Below are positions 57,132 to 64,000 of a stretch of DNA of 64,000 bases, in pieces (within the stretch, counting starts at the first letter, position 1; each line of letters begins with the position of its first letter). This DNA is from Pseudomonas yamanorum. GTDB taxonomy: Bacteria > Pseudomonadota > Gammaproteobacteria > Pseudomonadales > Pseudomonadaceae. The stretch spans positions 496,001-560,000 of the forward strand of contig NZ_LT629793.1 of NCBI RefSeq assembly GCF_900105735.1. Direction: 5' to 3'. Made by a program: the position numbers and the translations under genes. The notes beneath the pieces were generated by a model. That model made no database searches, was not told the origin of the DNA, and saw nothing but the letters and a program-made list of their open reading frames with translations.

Positions 57132-57995
57132 ATGCCGGCCAGTGACTTGCAACTCGATTGGCTCAAATGCTTTGTGGCCGTGGTGGATGCCGGCTCGTTG
57201 TCGGGCGCCGCCCATGAGGTCAACCGCTCGCAGTCCGCCGTCAGCATGCAGATGAAAAAACTCGAGGCTGCCCTTGGACGGCAATTGTTGAGTCGAGGCC
57301 CCCGGCACCTGCAACTGACCGCCGACGGCCAGACACTGCTGGGCTACGCCCGCCGCATGCTCGCCCTGCACGCTGAAACCCAGGCGGCGTTCCACGGTGA
57401 AGAGCTGACCGGGCGCATCCGCCTTGGCGTTGCGGAAGACTACGCGGCCAGGTACCTCACACCGCTGCTCAAGCGTTACTCGCCGCGCTACGCAGGCGTG
57501 GAAATCGAACTGACCTGTGAACAGTCGACCACGCTGATCCCGCAGTTGCGCAGCGGCGACCTTGACCTGGCGCTGGTATCCAGGGACTCGCCCCAAAGCG
57601 GCACCTTTCTGTTCAAGGAACCCATGGTCTGGGTCGGCTCACCCCAATTCGAACTGTGGCGACGCGACCCGCTCCCCATCGCCGTCTATGAAAGCGCAAG
57701 CCTGGCGCGGCGGTATGCGGTGAACTCACTGACCCAACAGGGCCGCGAATTTAAGGTGGTCTACAACAGCTCCAGCCTTGCCGGCCAAGTGGCCGCCGTC
57801 GAGGGCGGGCTCGCGATTGCCGCGATCACCCAATGCACCGTACAGCCATCGCTACAGGTCTTGGGTGAGGAGCACGGCTTGGCAGCCATTGAACCCATGG
57901 ACGTATCGATTCTACGTAGTCGGGCCTCTCGCAGCTCCAAAGCGGTGAACAGCCTGCATGCGTTCATCATCCGGGCGCTAAGGGTTCAGCCTTAG
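57132..57995 (+). CDS. LysR family transcriptional regulator
   Basis: 287 residues. HTH GAAHEVNRSQSAVSMQMKKL and a LysR effector domain from about 90. GAGGT precedes the ATG. Its position next to the divergent exporter and the palindrome at 57104 make it the exporter's probable regulator. Confidence 0.94.
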   Translation: MPASDLQLDWLKCFVAVVDAGSLSGAAHEVNRSQSAVSMQMKKLEAALGRQLLSRGPRHLQLTADGQTLLGYARRMLALHAETQAAFHGEELTGRIRLGVAEDYAARYLTPLLKRYSPRYAGVEIELTCEQSTTLIPQLRSGDLDLALVSRDSPQSGTFLFKEPMVWVGSPQFELWRRDPLPIAVYESASLARRYAVNSLTQQGREFKVVYNSSSLAGQVAAVEGGLAIAAITQCTVQPSLQVLGEEHGLAAIEPMDVSILRSRASRSSKAVNSLHAFIIRALRVQP

Positions 57996-58096
57996 TGGAG
58001 AGAGCATTTCGGCACAATCATCGAGCGCTTCGGCGCAGTCCTGCGTCCCGGTGATGTTTAGGCTTAACGCTAAATCCACGCCTGGACACCACCACG

Positions 58097-58636
58097 ATGA
58101 AACTCAAAGCACTTGCACCAGCGATTACCCTGATCATGGCCGCCAGCGGACACGCCGCCAGCTTCTCACTCAGCAGCCCGGACATTGCCGACCAACGCCC
58201 GCTGACACGCCTGCAAGAATTCAACGGCTTCGGCTGCAACGGCGGCAACACCTCCCCGGCCCTGTCCTGGGCCAACGCCCCGGCGGGCACCAAAAGCTTT
58301 GCCATCACCGTCTACGATCCCGACGCCCCTACCGGCAGCGGCTGGTGGCACTGGACGGTGGTCAACCTGCCCGCCGCCGTCTCCAGCCTGCCGAGCAATG
58401 TCGGCACCCACCTGCCAGCCGGGGCGGTGCAAGGCCGCACGGATTACGGCCAACCGGGCTTCGGCGGCGCCTGCCCGCCAGTGGGTGATAAACCCCATCG
58501 CTATCAATTCACGGTGTGGGCGTTGAAAGTCGACACGCTGCCGATCGACAATCAATCCAGCGGCGCCCTGGTCGGCTACATGCTCAATGCCAACAGCCTG
58601 GCCAAGGCCACAATCACGGCCCCTTACGGACGCTAG
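58097..58636 (+). CDS. Exported YbhB/YbcL (PEBP, Raf kinase inhibitor-like) protein
   Basis: 179 residues with a signal peptide cut near residue 20 (GHA|AS). PEBP marks are ALSWANAPAGTKSFAITVYD, DPDAPTGSGWWHW and GFGGACPPVGDKPHRY. Bacterial members are periplasmic or cytosolic, with no clear role. The AraC-type gene starts 5 bases after its stop. Confidence 0.92.
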   Translation: MKLKALAPAITLIMAASGHAASFSLSSPDIADQRPLTRLQEFNGFGCNGGNTSPALSWANAPAGTKSFAITVYDPDAPTGSGWWHWTVVNLPAAVSSLPSNVGTHLPAGAVQGRTDYGQPGFGGACPPVGDKPHRYQFTVWALKVDTLPIDNQSSGALVGYMLNANSLAKATITAPYGR

Positions 58637-58641
58637 TCACG

Positions 58642-59451
58642 ATGGATGTTCACGAAGGTGTGCGGCACAGGGAAAGCATCATCGAAAGCTGCGTGATCAG
58701 GGCCCGGCAACACCACACCCTGCAACGCGTGCCGATCTTCATGACCGCCCTGTGCCGCGTGCGCCAGGGGCATAAACTGATGCAGTGGGATGAGCGCGAA
58801 ATGCGCGCCGGCCCCCAGCACCTGATTTTACTGCCGGCGGGCCGCGAGCTTGGGGTGACCAATTTTCCCGGTGCCCAGGGTGACTACATCGCTGACGTGG
58901 TGTCGTTTCCGGTGCCGGTGTTGCGTAACTTCGTTGCCCGGTATGGCGCGCAGTTCAAGGGCAGCATGCATGCAGACCTGTGCGTACGCCTGGACAAACA
59001 GACCCGACAAGCCTGGGACCAACTACTGACCGCACTGAGCACCGGCGCCCCGGCGGCGTTGTGCACCCACTATGGCGAGGCCGTGTTGCTCTGCCTGTGC
59101 CTGGCCGGCCAGGCGGGACCGTTGCTGATGGATCGCAACGACCCCTTGAGTGAGCGCGTGCAGCGGTTGATCGGCAGCAACCTGTCCAGGGACTGGACCG
59201 TTGCCACGGTTGCGCAGCAGTTGAATCTGGGGGAGTCGACGTTGCGTCGGCAGCTGGCCAATGAGGACGCGAGCTTCAGGGCCATCCTGGAAAATGTTCG
59301 GCTGGGGGCGGCGTTGCAACAGCTGCAAACCTCCAAGGATTCCATTGGGGAGATTTCCAGTGCGTGTGGCTATGCGTCGGCGTCGCGGTTTGCGGTGAGG
59401 TTCAAGTCACATTATGGGCTTTCACCGCGGTCGTTGCGGGCGGCGATGTGA
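58642..59451 (+). CDS. AraC family transcriptional regulator
   Basis: 269 residues from the ATG at 58642; the long upstream-open frame overlaps the PEBP gene and is rejected. A cupin-like N-terminal domain is followed by the AraC HTH pair (TVATVAQQLNLGESTLRRQL and ISSACGYASASRFAVRFKSH). The ribosome site is weak, and translation may be coupled to the PEBP gene just upstream. Confidence 0.9.
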   Translation: MDVHEGVRHRESIIESCVIRARQHHTLQRVPIFMTALCRVRQGHKLMQWDEREMRAGPQHLILLPAGRELGVTNFPGAQGDYIADVVSFPVPVLRNFVARYGAQFKGSMHADLCVRLDKQTRQAWDQLLTALSTGAPAALCTHYGEAVLLCLCLAGQAGPLLMDRNDPLSERVQRLIGSNLSRDWTVATVAQQLNLGESTLRRQLANEDASFRAILENVRLGAALQQLQTSKDSIGEISSACGYASASRFAVRFKSHYGLSPRSLRAAM

Positions 59452-59550
59452 GGTTATTGGGTATACGACAAAACAGGACGAACTCACTTTTAACAAGATA
59501 ATCCGTCTGCTTTATATAGGACAAAAGGCACCAGCAACGCGTGCTTTTTA

Positions 59551-60699
59551 TTATTGCGACTTTCCAAACGCCTTTAACATAGCCATATACTCTACGACAC
59601 GCCCATGAACTTCACGCCTAAAAGTATCACTATATTCGAAAACTATGTGCTCCGCTATAGGAAGCGGGAAGAACCCCTTATTAACAAAGTCTTCAAATGA
59701 GCTATATTTCCTGATAAAGGGAATAGTAATATTATGATATTTCGAGACCTTCACTTTAATAATGAAACACAGAAATTCCCCTAGAAAATTAACTTCCTGA
59801 CTCTCTGCTTCTACATTAACTTCTTGAAACCGCGTTATTGGCGGAATGGTAAACGTCCTATCATGCTGCCTTTTGTGATAACCGTCCGCAGGATCAACCT
59901 CGTTTACGACACTACGAATTATTAGATTATCACCTTTGTACATTGACTTCATAATGAAATTTGGCGGTTCGATCTGCAACAACATCTCGTCGTCAAATTC
60001 AGCCTCCGCAAATGCATAAACTATGTCGGAAACTTTATTTATCTTGCCATCATAAAACGCGGCTATCTCGTAGCCCCCACCGAAGCGCTCGCCAATAGTG
60101 CTGGCGAATTCCTGATTATCTATCTCATCAATTATGTGATTGGCAAATTGCTCTAGCGCCATACAAGTCCCCTGCACTGCGATATTTTCGTCAGCGACTT
60201 CAAACGCTTCCAGGGGATATTGCGAAAAATGTTCAATCGCCTGCTTCGAACCACTTCCAGCGGCCACCATATCAAAATTGATAGTAGAAAAGCCCTCGGC
60301 GGCATTGTAATGAGTGATGCTAATTCCGTCACTGTCAGCAGCGAGAAGGATCGCACACAAATTCCCGTCCGAGAGTTCCGGATCTGACTCCAGTGCGCTC
60401 AAGTATCGGCTGCTGGTAAGCTCATGATTATCCAGCGTAAGCTTTTTTATGAGGTGTACGGCACTTTGAATTCGATCTACGCAACCAGCGAATGCAATTG
60501 CGAAGCTATCGTTAATGATTAATGTCTTCTGTGACAGGCCACTTACTCGATCCTCGGGGAGAGGAAATCCCCCATTTTCGTAGTTGTGATATGTAGGAAG
60601 CTCAATATCATCATGCCCCGAACCTTTCGGGCTGGTCAAAAGGATATCGGACTGTAGAAAAAGCCCATGCCTTAAGCGAAACCCAGTTATCATTGTCAT
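59551..60699 (-). CDS. Proteasome/HslV-like Ntn-hydrolase domain protein with unknown C-terminal domain
   Basis: 382 residues, AT-rich and unlike its neighbours in codon use. AGGAGG lies 7 bases before the ATG. The first 230 residues resemble HslV: Thr2 right after the initiator Met, Ser17-Asp18 where HslV has its GD, a conserved Lys region before the FAIAFAG strand (residues 67-72), and AAGSGS at 146-151 matching the GSG of HslV/proteasome beta. ERFGGGYEIAAFYDGK (204-219) fits the last sandwich strands. If Met is removed, Thr2 would be the nucleophile. Residues 233-382 match nothing I know. Function unproven. Confidence 0.6.
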   Translation of the reverse strand: MTMITGFRLRHGLFLQSDILLTSPKGSGHDDIELPTYHNYENGGFPLPEDRVSGLSQKTLIINDSFAIAFAGCVDRIQSAVHLIKKLTLDNHELTSSRYLSALESDPELSDGNLCAILLAADSDGISITHYNAAEGFSTINFDMVAAGSGSKQAIEHFSQYPLEAFEVADENIAVQGTCMALEQFANHIIDEIDNQEFASTIGERFGGGYEIAAFYDGKINKVSDIVYAFAEAEFDDEMLLQIEPPNFIMKSMYKGDNLIIRSVVNEVDPADGYHKRQHDRTFTIPPITRFQEVNVEAESQEVNFLGEFLCFIIKVKVSKYHNITIPFIRKYSSFEDFVNKGFFPLPIAEHIVFEYSDTFRREVHGRVVEYMAMLKAFGKSQ

Positions 60700-60777
60700 T
60701 GCTTTGCCTCCTATGCAAGTTAGTAATATTTACTGACTACCCATTCATATCCGCAACCAGCGATTAATCACCGGGAT

Positions 60778-61128
60778 CTATTCGACGCACACAACAAAGG
60801 CCTCTGCGCTGGGGAACTTATGCCCGGTCACATAAAGCTGCCCGTTCAAGGCCATGTGGTTTGTTTTTTCTTTGATATAAGGGCGAACCTCTGCCTGGGC
60901 CTTAAGCGGCTGGCACAATTCATCTGCCCTTTTTTTGACAAAGCCTACCACTTGGTCTTGCTTGTTATAGCCATTGCCTTCGAACGTAACGGTGTAAGTA
61001 TTAGGGCCTGTCTTTACATCACTATAGCCGCCTTCATACATTGTCGAGCCTTTGGGGGCATATGGAATACCCGAACAGGCTGGCAAAGTTACGCATAGGG
61101 CCATGAGTAAAAATTTGGATTTTTGCAT
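60778..61128 (-). CDS. Small outer-envelope lipoprotein of unknown function
   Basis: 116 residues from the ATG at 61128; the frame is open back to 61266. A lipoprotein signal ends in LPAC, with the acylated Cys18. The mature part (YTVTFEGNGYNKQDQVV ... KKRADELCQPL) resembles small CC0125/CC1285-type lipoproteins. It lies 79 bases upstream of the proteasome-like gene on the same strand and shares its AT-rich composition, so they may have arrived together. Confidence 0.75.
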   Translation of the reverse strand: MQKSKFLLMALCVTLPACSGIPYAPKGSTMYEGGYSDVKTGPNTYTVTFEGNGYNKQDQVVGFVKKRADELCQPLKAQAEVRPYIKEKTNHMALNGQLYVTGHKFPSAEAFVVCVE

Positions 61129-61661
61129 CTTGGAGAAACCTGAAATGGGGATAAAGGACGAGCATTGACGCGCCTTGATGAGCGAAGCGAGCGAAGCATA
61201 GGCACAAAGGCGGGCATCGCAGAGATTGCGGACGGATTGAGCGACTTGTTTGCGGTAGTAAAACACTCATCCAATTCCGTTTGATGATGACAGTACTTAC
61301 TTGCGTGATGTTTTCGATCAGGAAGGAGCATGACAAAGCTGACGGCTCCCCTGCTGCCGTGAAAGCAGGCCCAACAATGCTACTATTTTGCCATCATCGT
61401 GTCCACGAACAAGCAGAGGTCAAGCCGGTTACTGAAGAGCGCTGGCGACCCCGTAAAAGGCAACCATCTCGTCACTCACTTCACTTCCCGTAGATTTCGT
61501 GTGAGCGTGCGACCGCTCTAAGCAGGCAGTCTTATCAACGAGACTGATGATTACTATCGAACCGGTCGCCTATTGGCTTACCAAAACCCATTCCTATAAT
61601 CGCCTCCACTTTCCCCCTCCCGTCTGTCCTCAGGCGAAATATCCTCCCGGAACCCGACACC
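61129..61661. other. 533-base stretch without a convincing gene
   Basis: It holds the probable promoter of the lipoprotein, a tandem 9-mer GAGCGAAGC twice at 61180-61197, and the upstream region of the MFS gene. Short frames on both strands show no recognisable family and no ribosome site. The right edge marks the return to GC-rich sequence. Confidence 0.4.
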
Positions 61662-62888
61662 ATGCCAAGCGCAAGCCGGGCCCCTAGCGGCCTCCCCGAA
61701 CATAATCAACAAACCGTCCTGCAGCAGTGGCTGGCGATTCTCTCGGTTGCCGTGGGCGCCTTCGCCCTGGTCACCAGCGAATTCCTGCCAGTAGGCGTAC
61801 TCAACGACGTCGCCGCCGACCTCGGCATCAGCGCCGGCCACGCCGGCCTGATGGTCACCCTGCCCGGCATCATGGCCGCCCTCGCCGCCCCGCTGCTGTC
61901 GGTGGGCATTGGCGCCATGGACCGTCGCTACCTGCTGATCGGCCTGACCCTGATCATGATCATCGCCAACATGGTGGTGGCCTACGCCAGCGACTTCAGC
62001 CTGCTGCTGTTCGGCCGCGTATTGCTGGGCATCAGCATCGGCGGCTTCTGGGCCACGGCCATCGCCCTCAGCGGCCGCCTGGCGCCCAAGGGCGTGGGCG
62101 TAGCGAAAGCCACCTCGATCATCATGATGGGCGTGACCCTGGCCACCGTCCTCGGCGTGCCCGTCGGCACCTGGCTGAGCGGCCTGATGGGCTGGCGCAT
62201 GACCTTCCTCGTCACCGCGCTGGTGGGCATCCCGGTACTGCTGGCGCAGATGTTCCTGCTGCCGCGCCTCGAACCGGAAAAAGCCATCCGCATCGCCGAC
62301 CTGCCGGCCCTGTTCATCAACCCACAAGCCCGGGTCGGCTTGATCGCCGTGCTGCTGATCGGCCTGGCGCACTTTGCCGCGTACACCTACGTCGCCCCGT
62401 TCTTCAAAAACAGCTCCGGCTTCGACGGCCCGACCATTGGCTCGCTGCTGCTGCTCTACGGCGTGGCCGGCGTAATGGGCAACGTCTTCGCCGGCTTCGC
62501 CGCCAACCGCAGCGTGCGCCACACCTTGTTGCTGGTGGCCCTGATGATCGGCACCAGCACCGCCCTGTTCCCCTACTTCGCCACCGGCATGAGCGGCGCC
62601 GTGATGCTGATCGCACTGTGGGGCTTCGCCTTCGGCGCCTTCCCGGCCTGCGCAAGCATCTGGATGTTCGTGGTGGCGCCCAAGGATGTTGAACGTGGCA
62701 TGCCGCTGTTCGTGGCGTTGTTCCAGGTGATCATTGCCGTGGGCTCGTTCTTTGGCGGGCAGATCGTCGACAAGATGGGGACGTCGGTGCTGTTGAGTTT
62801 GGCGACTGCGTTGGTGGGCGCTGGGTTTGTGACGGTGCTGGTGTTGGGGCGCAAGGTGAGTAATAGCCTGGCGGCTCAGCCTGCCTGA
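61662..62888 (+). CDS. MFS transporter, DHA1 family (AraJ/NepI/YdhP-like)
   Basis: 408 residues with 12 spans. AFALVTSEFLPVGVLNDVAADL in span 1 and LSVGIGAMDRRYLL in the first loop are typical of the sugar/nucleoside exporter branch. No strong ribosome site precedes the ATG. Substrate unknown. Followed by a 10-base-stem hairpin. Confidence 0.92.
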   Translation: MPSASRAPSGLPEHNQQTVLQQWLAILSVAVGAFALVTSEFLPVGVLNDVAADLGISAGHAGLMVTLPGIMAALAAPLLSVGIGAMDRRYLLIGLTLIMIIANMVVAYASDFSLLLFGRVLLGISIGGFWATAIALSGRLAPKGVGVAKATSIIMMGVTLATVLGVPVGTWLSGLMGWRMTFLVTALVGIPVLLAQMFLLPRLEPEKAIRIADLPALFINPQARVGLIAVLLIGLAHFAAYTYVAPFFKNSSGFDGPTIGSLLLLYGVAGVMGNVFAGFAANRSVRHTLLLVALMIGTSTALFPYFATGMSGAVMLIALWGFAFGAFPACASIWMFVVAPKDVERGMPLFVALFQVIIAVGSFFGGQIVDKMGTSVLLSLATALVGAGFVTVLVLGRKVSNSLAAQPA

Positions 62889-62897
62889 GAAAGGAAA

Positions 62898-62923
62898 ACG
62901 GGACTGATTGATTTCAGTCCCGT
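62898..62923 (-). terminator. Hairpin after MFS gene
   Basis: ACGGGACTGA (62898-62907), loop TTGATT, TCAGTCCCGT (62914-62923). The T-run lies on the minus-strand side (TTTTCC), so it would stop minus-strand transcripts best; on the plus strand it is a hairpin without a tail. Confidence 0.5.
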
Positions 62924-63020
62924 GGCTTGAGGCAGTGAGCACGGCGCCTTGCTCCATTGCCTACAGTTGCGTCAGAATCCGCCGGCTTGTGCACCTGGGT
63001 GGGCGTCTCTAAGGTTGCTC

Positions 63021-63056
63021 GGTCGCTGAAAACTCAGTGATCGGGTTTAGTAGCCC
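63021..63056 (+). promoter_or_regulatory. Two abutting RNA hairpins ahead of the C4-like RNA
   Basis: GGTCGCTGA (63021-63029) pairs with TCAGTGATC (63034-63042) with two G-U pairs. It is followed at once by GGG-TTTAGTAG-CCC (63043-63056). The loop TTTAGTAG is repeated in the hairpin at 63201-63216 and is complementary to CTACTAA at 63172-63178. Confidence 0.5.
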
Positions 63057-63116
63057 TAGATTATCCGAGCAATGTGCATGAGCTTCATCAATCAGACTTC
63101 TCTGTCTGTGCTTGAT

Positions 63117-63197
63117 GGTGGCTGTGCGCAGGGCGCCTTCGGGCGCGCCGGTCTTTGTTTGGATTCCCGGTCTACTAACCTGTGCACAGCTGCCACC
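63117..63197 (+). ncRNA. C4-antisense-RNA-like structured element
   Basis: A closing stem pairs GGTGGC-TGTGC (63117-63127) with GCACA-gct-GCCACC (63184-63197, 3-base bulge). Inside are a UUCG-capped hairpin GCGCC/GGCGC (63133-63146), a hairpin CCGG/CCGG (63148-63170) whose loop holds TGTTTGGATTC, and unpaired CTACTAA (63172-63178). The loop segment is an exact 11-base complement of 63237-63247, the bases just before the DUF6124 ATG, and CTACTAA matches TTAGTAG at 63206-63212. Order and layout equal those of phage C4 RNAs with segments a' and b'. Confidence 0.65.
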
Positions 63198-63200
63198 CCA

Positions 63201-63247
63201 TTCGTTTAGTAGCGAGAAGGTGGCGGCCCACATAGAGAATCCAAACA
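63201..63247 (+). promoter_or_regulatory. Target region for the C4-like RNA over the DUF6124 ribosome site
   Basis: A small hairpin TTCG-TTTAGTAG-CGAG (63201-63216) shows the b-type target in its loop. GAATCCAAACA (63237-63247) is the a-type target directly before the ATG. No strong Shine-Dalgarno is seen (AGAGAA near 63234), so pairing here should block initiation. Confidence 0.6.
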
Positions 63248-63577
63248 ATGTTCAAGGTAACGCCGAATCCTCCGGGAACTCCCGATTTGAAACTCAACCA
63301 AGCCGCGCACCGTGCCTTGGATCACTATCTCAATCCCTCCTCCGCCAAAACCGCCCCGCCGTCGGGTGCGTTGTTCAGTGTGGCAGCTGATGCCAGCAGT
63401 GAGAGCCTGATTACCAATAGCTATGAAACGTTCGCCTCGATCAGCGCGTTGCTGCTTGATCTGTCGGAAGATATGAGCGGGAAAGACCGTGATGTGGCGT
63501 TGGCGATTCACCAACTGAGTGAGTTGGGGGTGCTGTTGATGGGGAAACTGATGGATCGGGAGATTCCTTGTAGCTAG
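63248..63577 (+). CDS. DUF6124 family protein
   Basis: 109 residues starting MFKVTPNPPGTPD, the N-terminus of a Pseudomonas-restricted family usually found in several copies per genome. It has a central Ala/Ser-rich part and a helical C-terminal half (ALAIHQLSELGVLLMGKLMD). Function unknown. The leader carries the C4-like RNA, which points to tight translational control. Confidence 0.85.
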   Translation: MFKVTPNPPGTPDLKLNQAAHRALDHYLNPSSAKTAPPSGALFSVAADASSESLITNSYETFASISALLLDLSEDMSGKDRDVALAIHQLSELGVLLMGKLMDREIPCS

Positions 63578-64000
63578 AGACGGTCGTCTACGCCATTCAG
63601 ATCACGGAATCGATCAGTCGCCGGTGAGTTGCGCGAATGTGCAACGACTCGGCGACGTTGACTGTCGAGCCTTTACTTTCGGCTAACGGTTTCAGCCATT
63701 AAGTGCCATTTGGCTTTGGTCATAAGGTGCTAATCGCTGTCGACAAAACAGGGCCGACTCAGGCGATGCTCAAACTTTCACTACCTAGAGCCATCGAAGG
63801 TACGAGGTCGACTTCCCCTTTGTTCACTAGATTGGATAGCCTACTCATACGAACTGGCTGGGTCAGGGTTAGCATCAACGACCATTCAAAAATTCGAAAG
63901 ATGTTTGAAGACTTCCGCTTCGACCGGTTCGATATTAGCTTCATAACACCAATCATCGGAGCGTGAAGGAGTAATCGACGAGAAGCTAGTCATTACCAGT
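63578..64000. other. No clear gene to the window end
   Basis: Two frames of 65-87 codons overlap each other on opposite strands (63703-63966 plus, 63759-63956 minus). The plus frame needs a GTG start, neither has a ribosome site, and neither resembles a family I know. A gene may begin beyond the window. Confidence 0.3.

Noticed and set aside
60670..60699. N-terminus MTMITG resembling the lacZ-alpha start of cloning vectors
   Set aside because: The DNA differs from lacZ and the match stops after five residues. The similarity is better explained by the HslV-like start.
61180..61197. Tandem GAGCGAAGC 9-mer
   Set aside because: Only two copies and no neighbouring structure, so I do not claim a function.
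59551..61330. AT-rich island as a prophage or integrative element
   Set aside because: No integrase, attachment repeats, structural phage genes or tRNA target are visible.
61578..62957. 459-codon open frame on the minus strand opposite the MFS gene
   Set aside because: Its His/Gln/Gly-rich translation is typical of the antisense of a GC-rich membrane-protein gene. The plus-strand MFS frame has clear family motifs.
63703..63966. 87-codon plus-strand frame near the window end
   Set aside because: GTG start, no ribosome site, overlapped by an opposite frame of similar quality, no known family.

Overview
The window looks like a chromosomal segment of a Pseudomonas of the P. fluorescens group. 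This is inferred from the high GC content and codon use, the density of LysR-type regulators, the REP/REPIN palindromes with a TGTGGGAGC end, and a DUF6124-type gene. Nothing here identifies the species. I see no transposase, integrase, tRNA, rRNA or CRISPR array.

Layout. 1-6.5 kb holds three LysR genes, an aldo/keto reductase plus cupin operon, a GFA-family gene, a histidine phosphatase and an SsuA-like binding protein. 6.5-15.7 kb is a coherent sugar-alcohol catabolic locus. A SorC-type regulator and an RpiB-family isomerase lie divergent from an RbsABC-like ABC importer, an SDR, a zinc alcohol dehydrogenase and split DhaK/DhaL kinase subunits. The gene set fits tetritol/tetrulose use (threitol or erythritol to erythrulose, erythrulose phosphate, then erythrose 4-phosphate). 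15.8-26 kb holds LysR, GlcG-like, MFS, sohB, a phosphatase, an SCP2-domain gene, a large GH63-like glucosidase, hglS and a DUF465 gene. Six REPIN-type palindromes lie in the first 21.5 kb, one nested inside another.

26-34.4 kb holds a transketolase, an SDR, a DMT exporter, a LysR gene, an SMI1/KNR4 plus SUFU-like pair and a large chemoreceptor. 34.6 kb holds a small argE fossil. 35-39.6 kb is an amino-acid ABC importer, an FAD amine/amino-acid oxidase and an Lrp-type regulator. 39.7-53 kb is rich in efflux systems and in small modules of one regulator divergent from an oxidoreductase; several have clear palindromic operators next to the regulator. 53-59.5 kb holds a chemoreceptor behind a textbook FliA promoter, a PAS-GGDEF cyclase, an XRE-cupin regulator, a LysE/LysR pair, a PEBP protein and an AraC regulator.

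59.5-61.3 kb is markedly AT-rich. It carries a protein whose N-terminal half resembles HslV/proteasome beta subunits, fused to an unknown C-terminal domain, followed by a small lipoprotein. The last 3 kb holds an MFS exporter and a DUF6124 gene. That gene's leader folds into a C4-antisense-RNA-like structure, with two segments complementary to the DUF6124 translation start region.

The points most worth a second look are the C4-like RNA leader, the proteasome-like protein in the AT-rich island, the tetritol locus with its TGATCATATGATCA operator, the argE fossil, and the twin HxlR operators.
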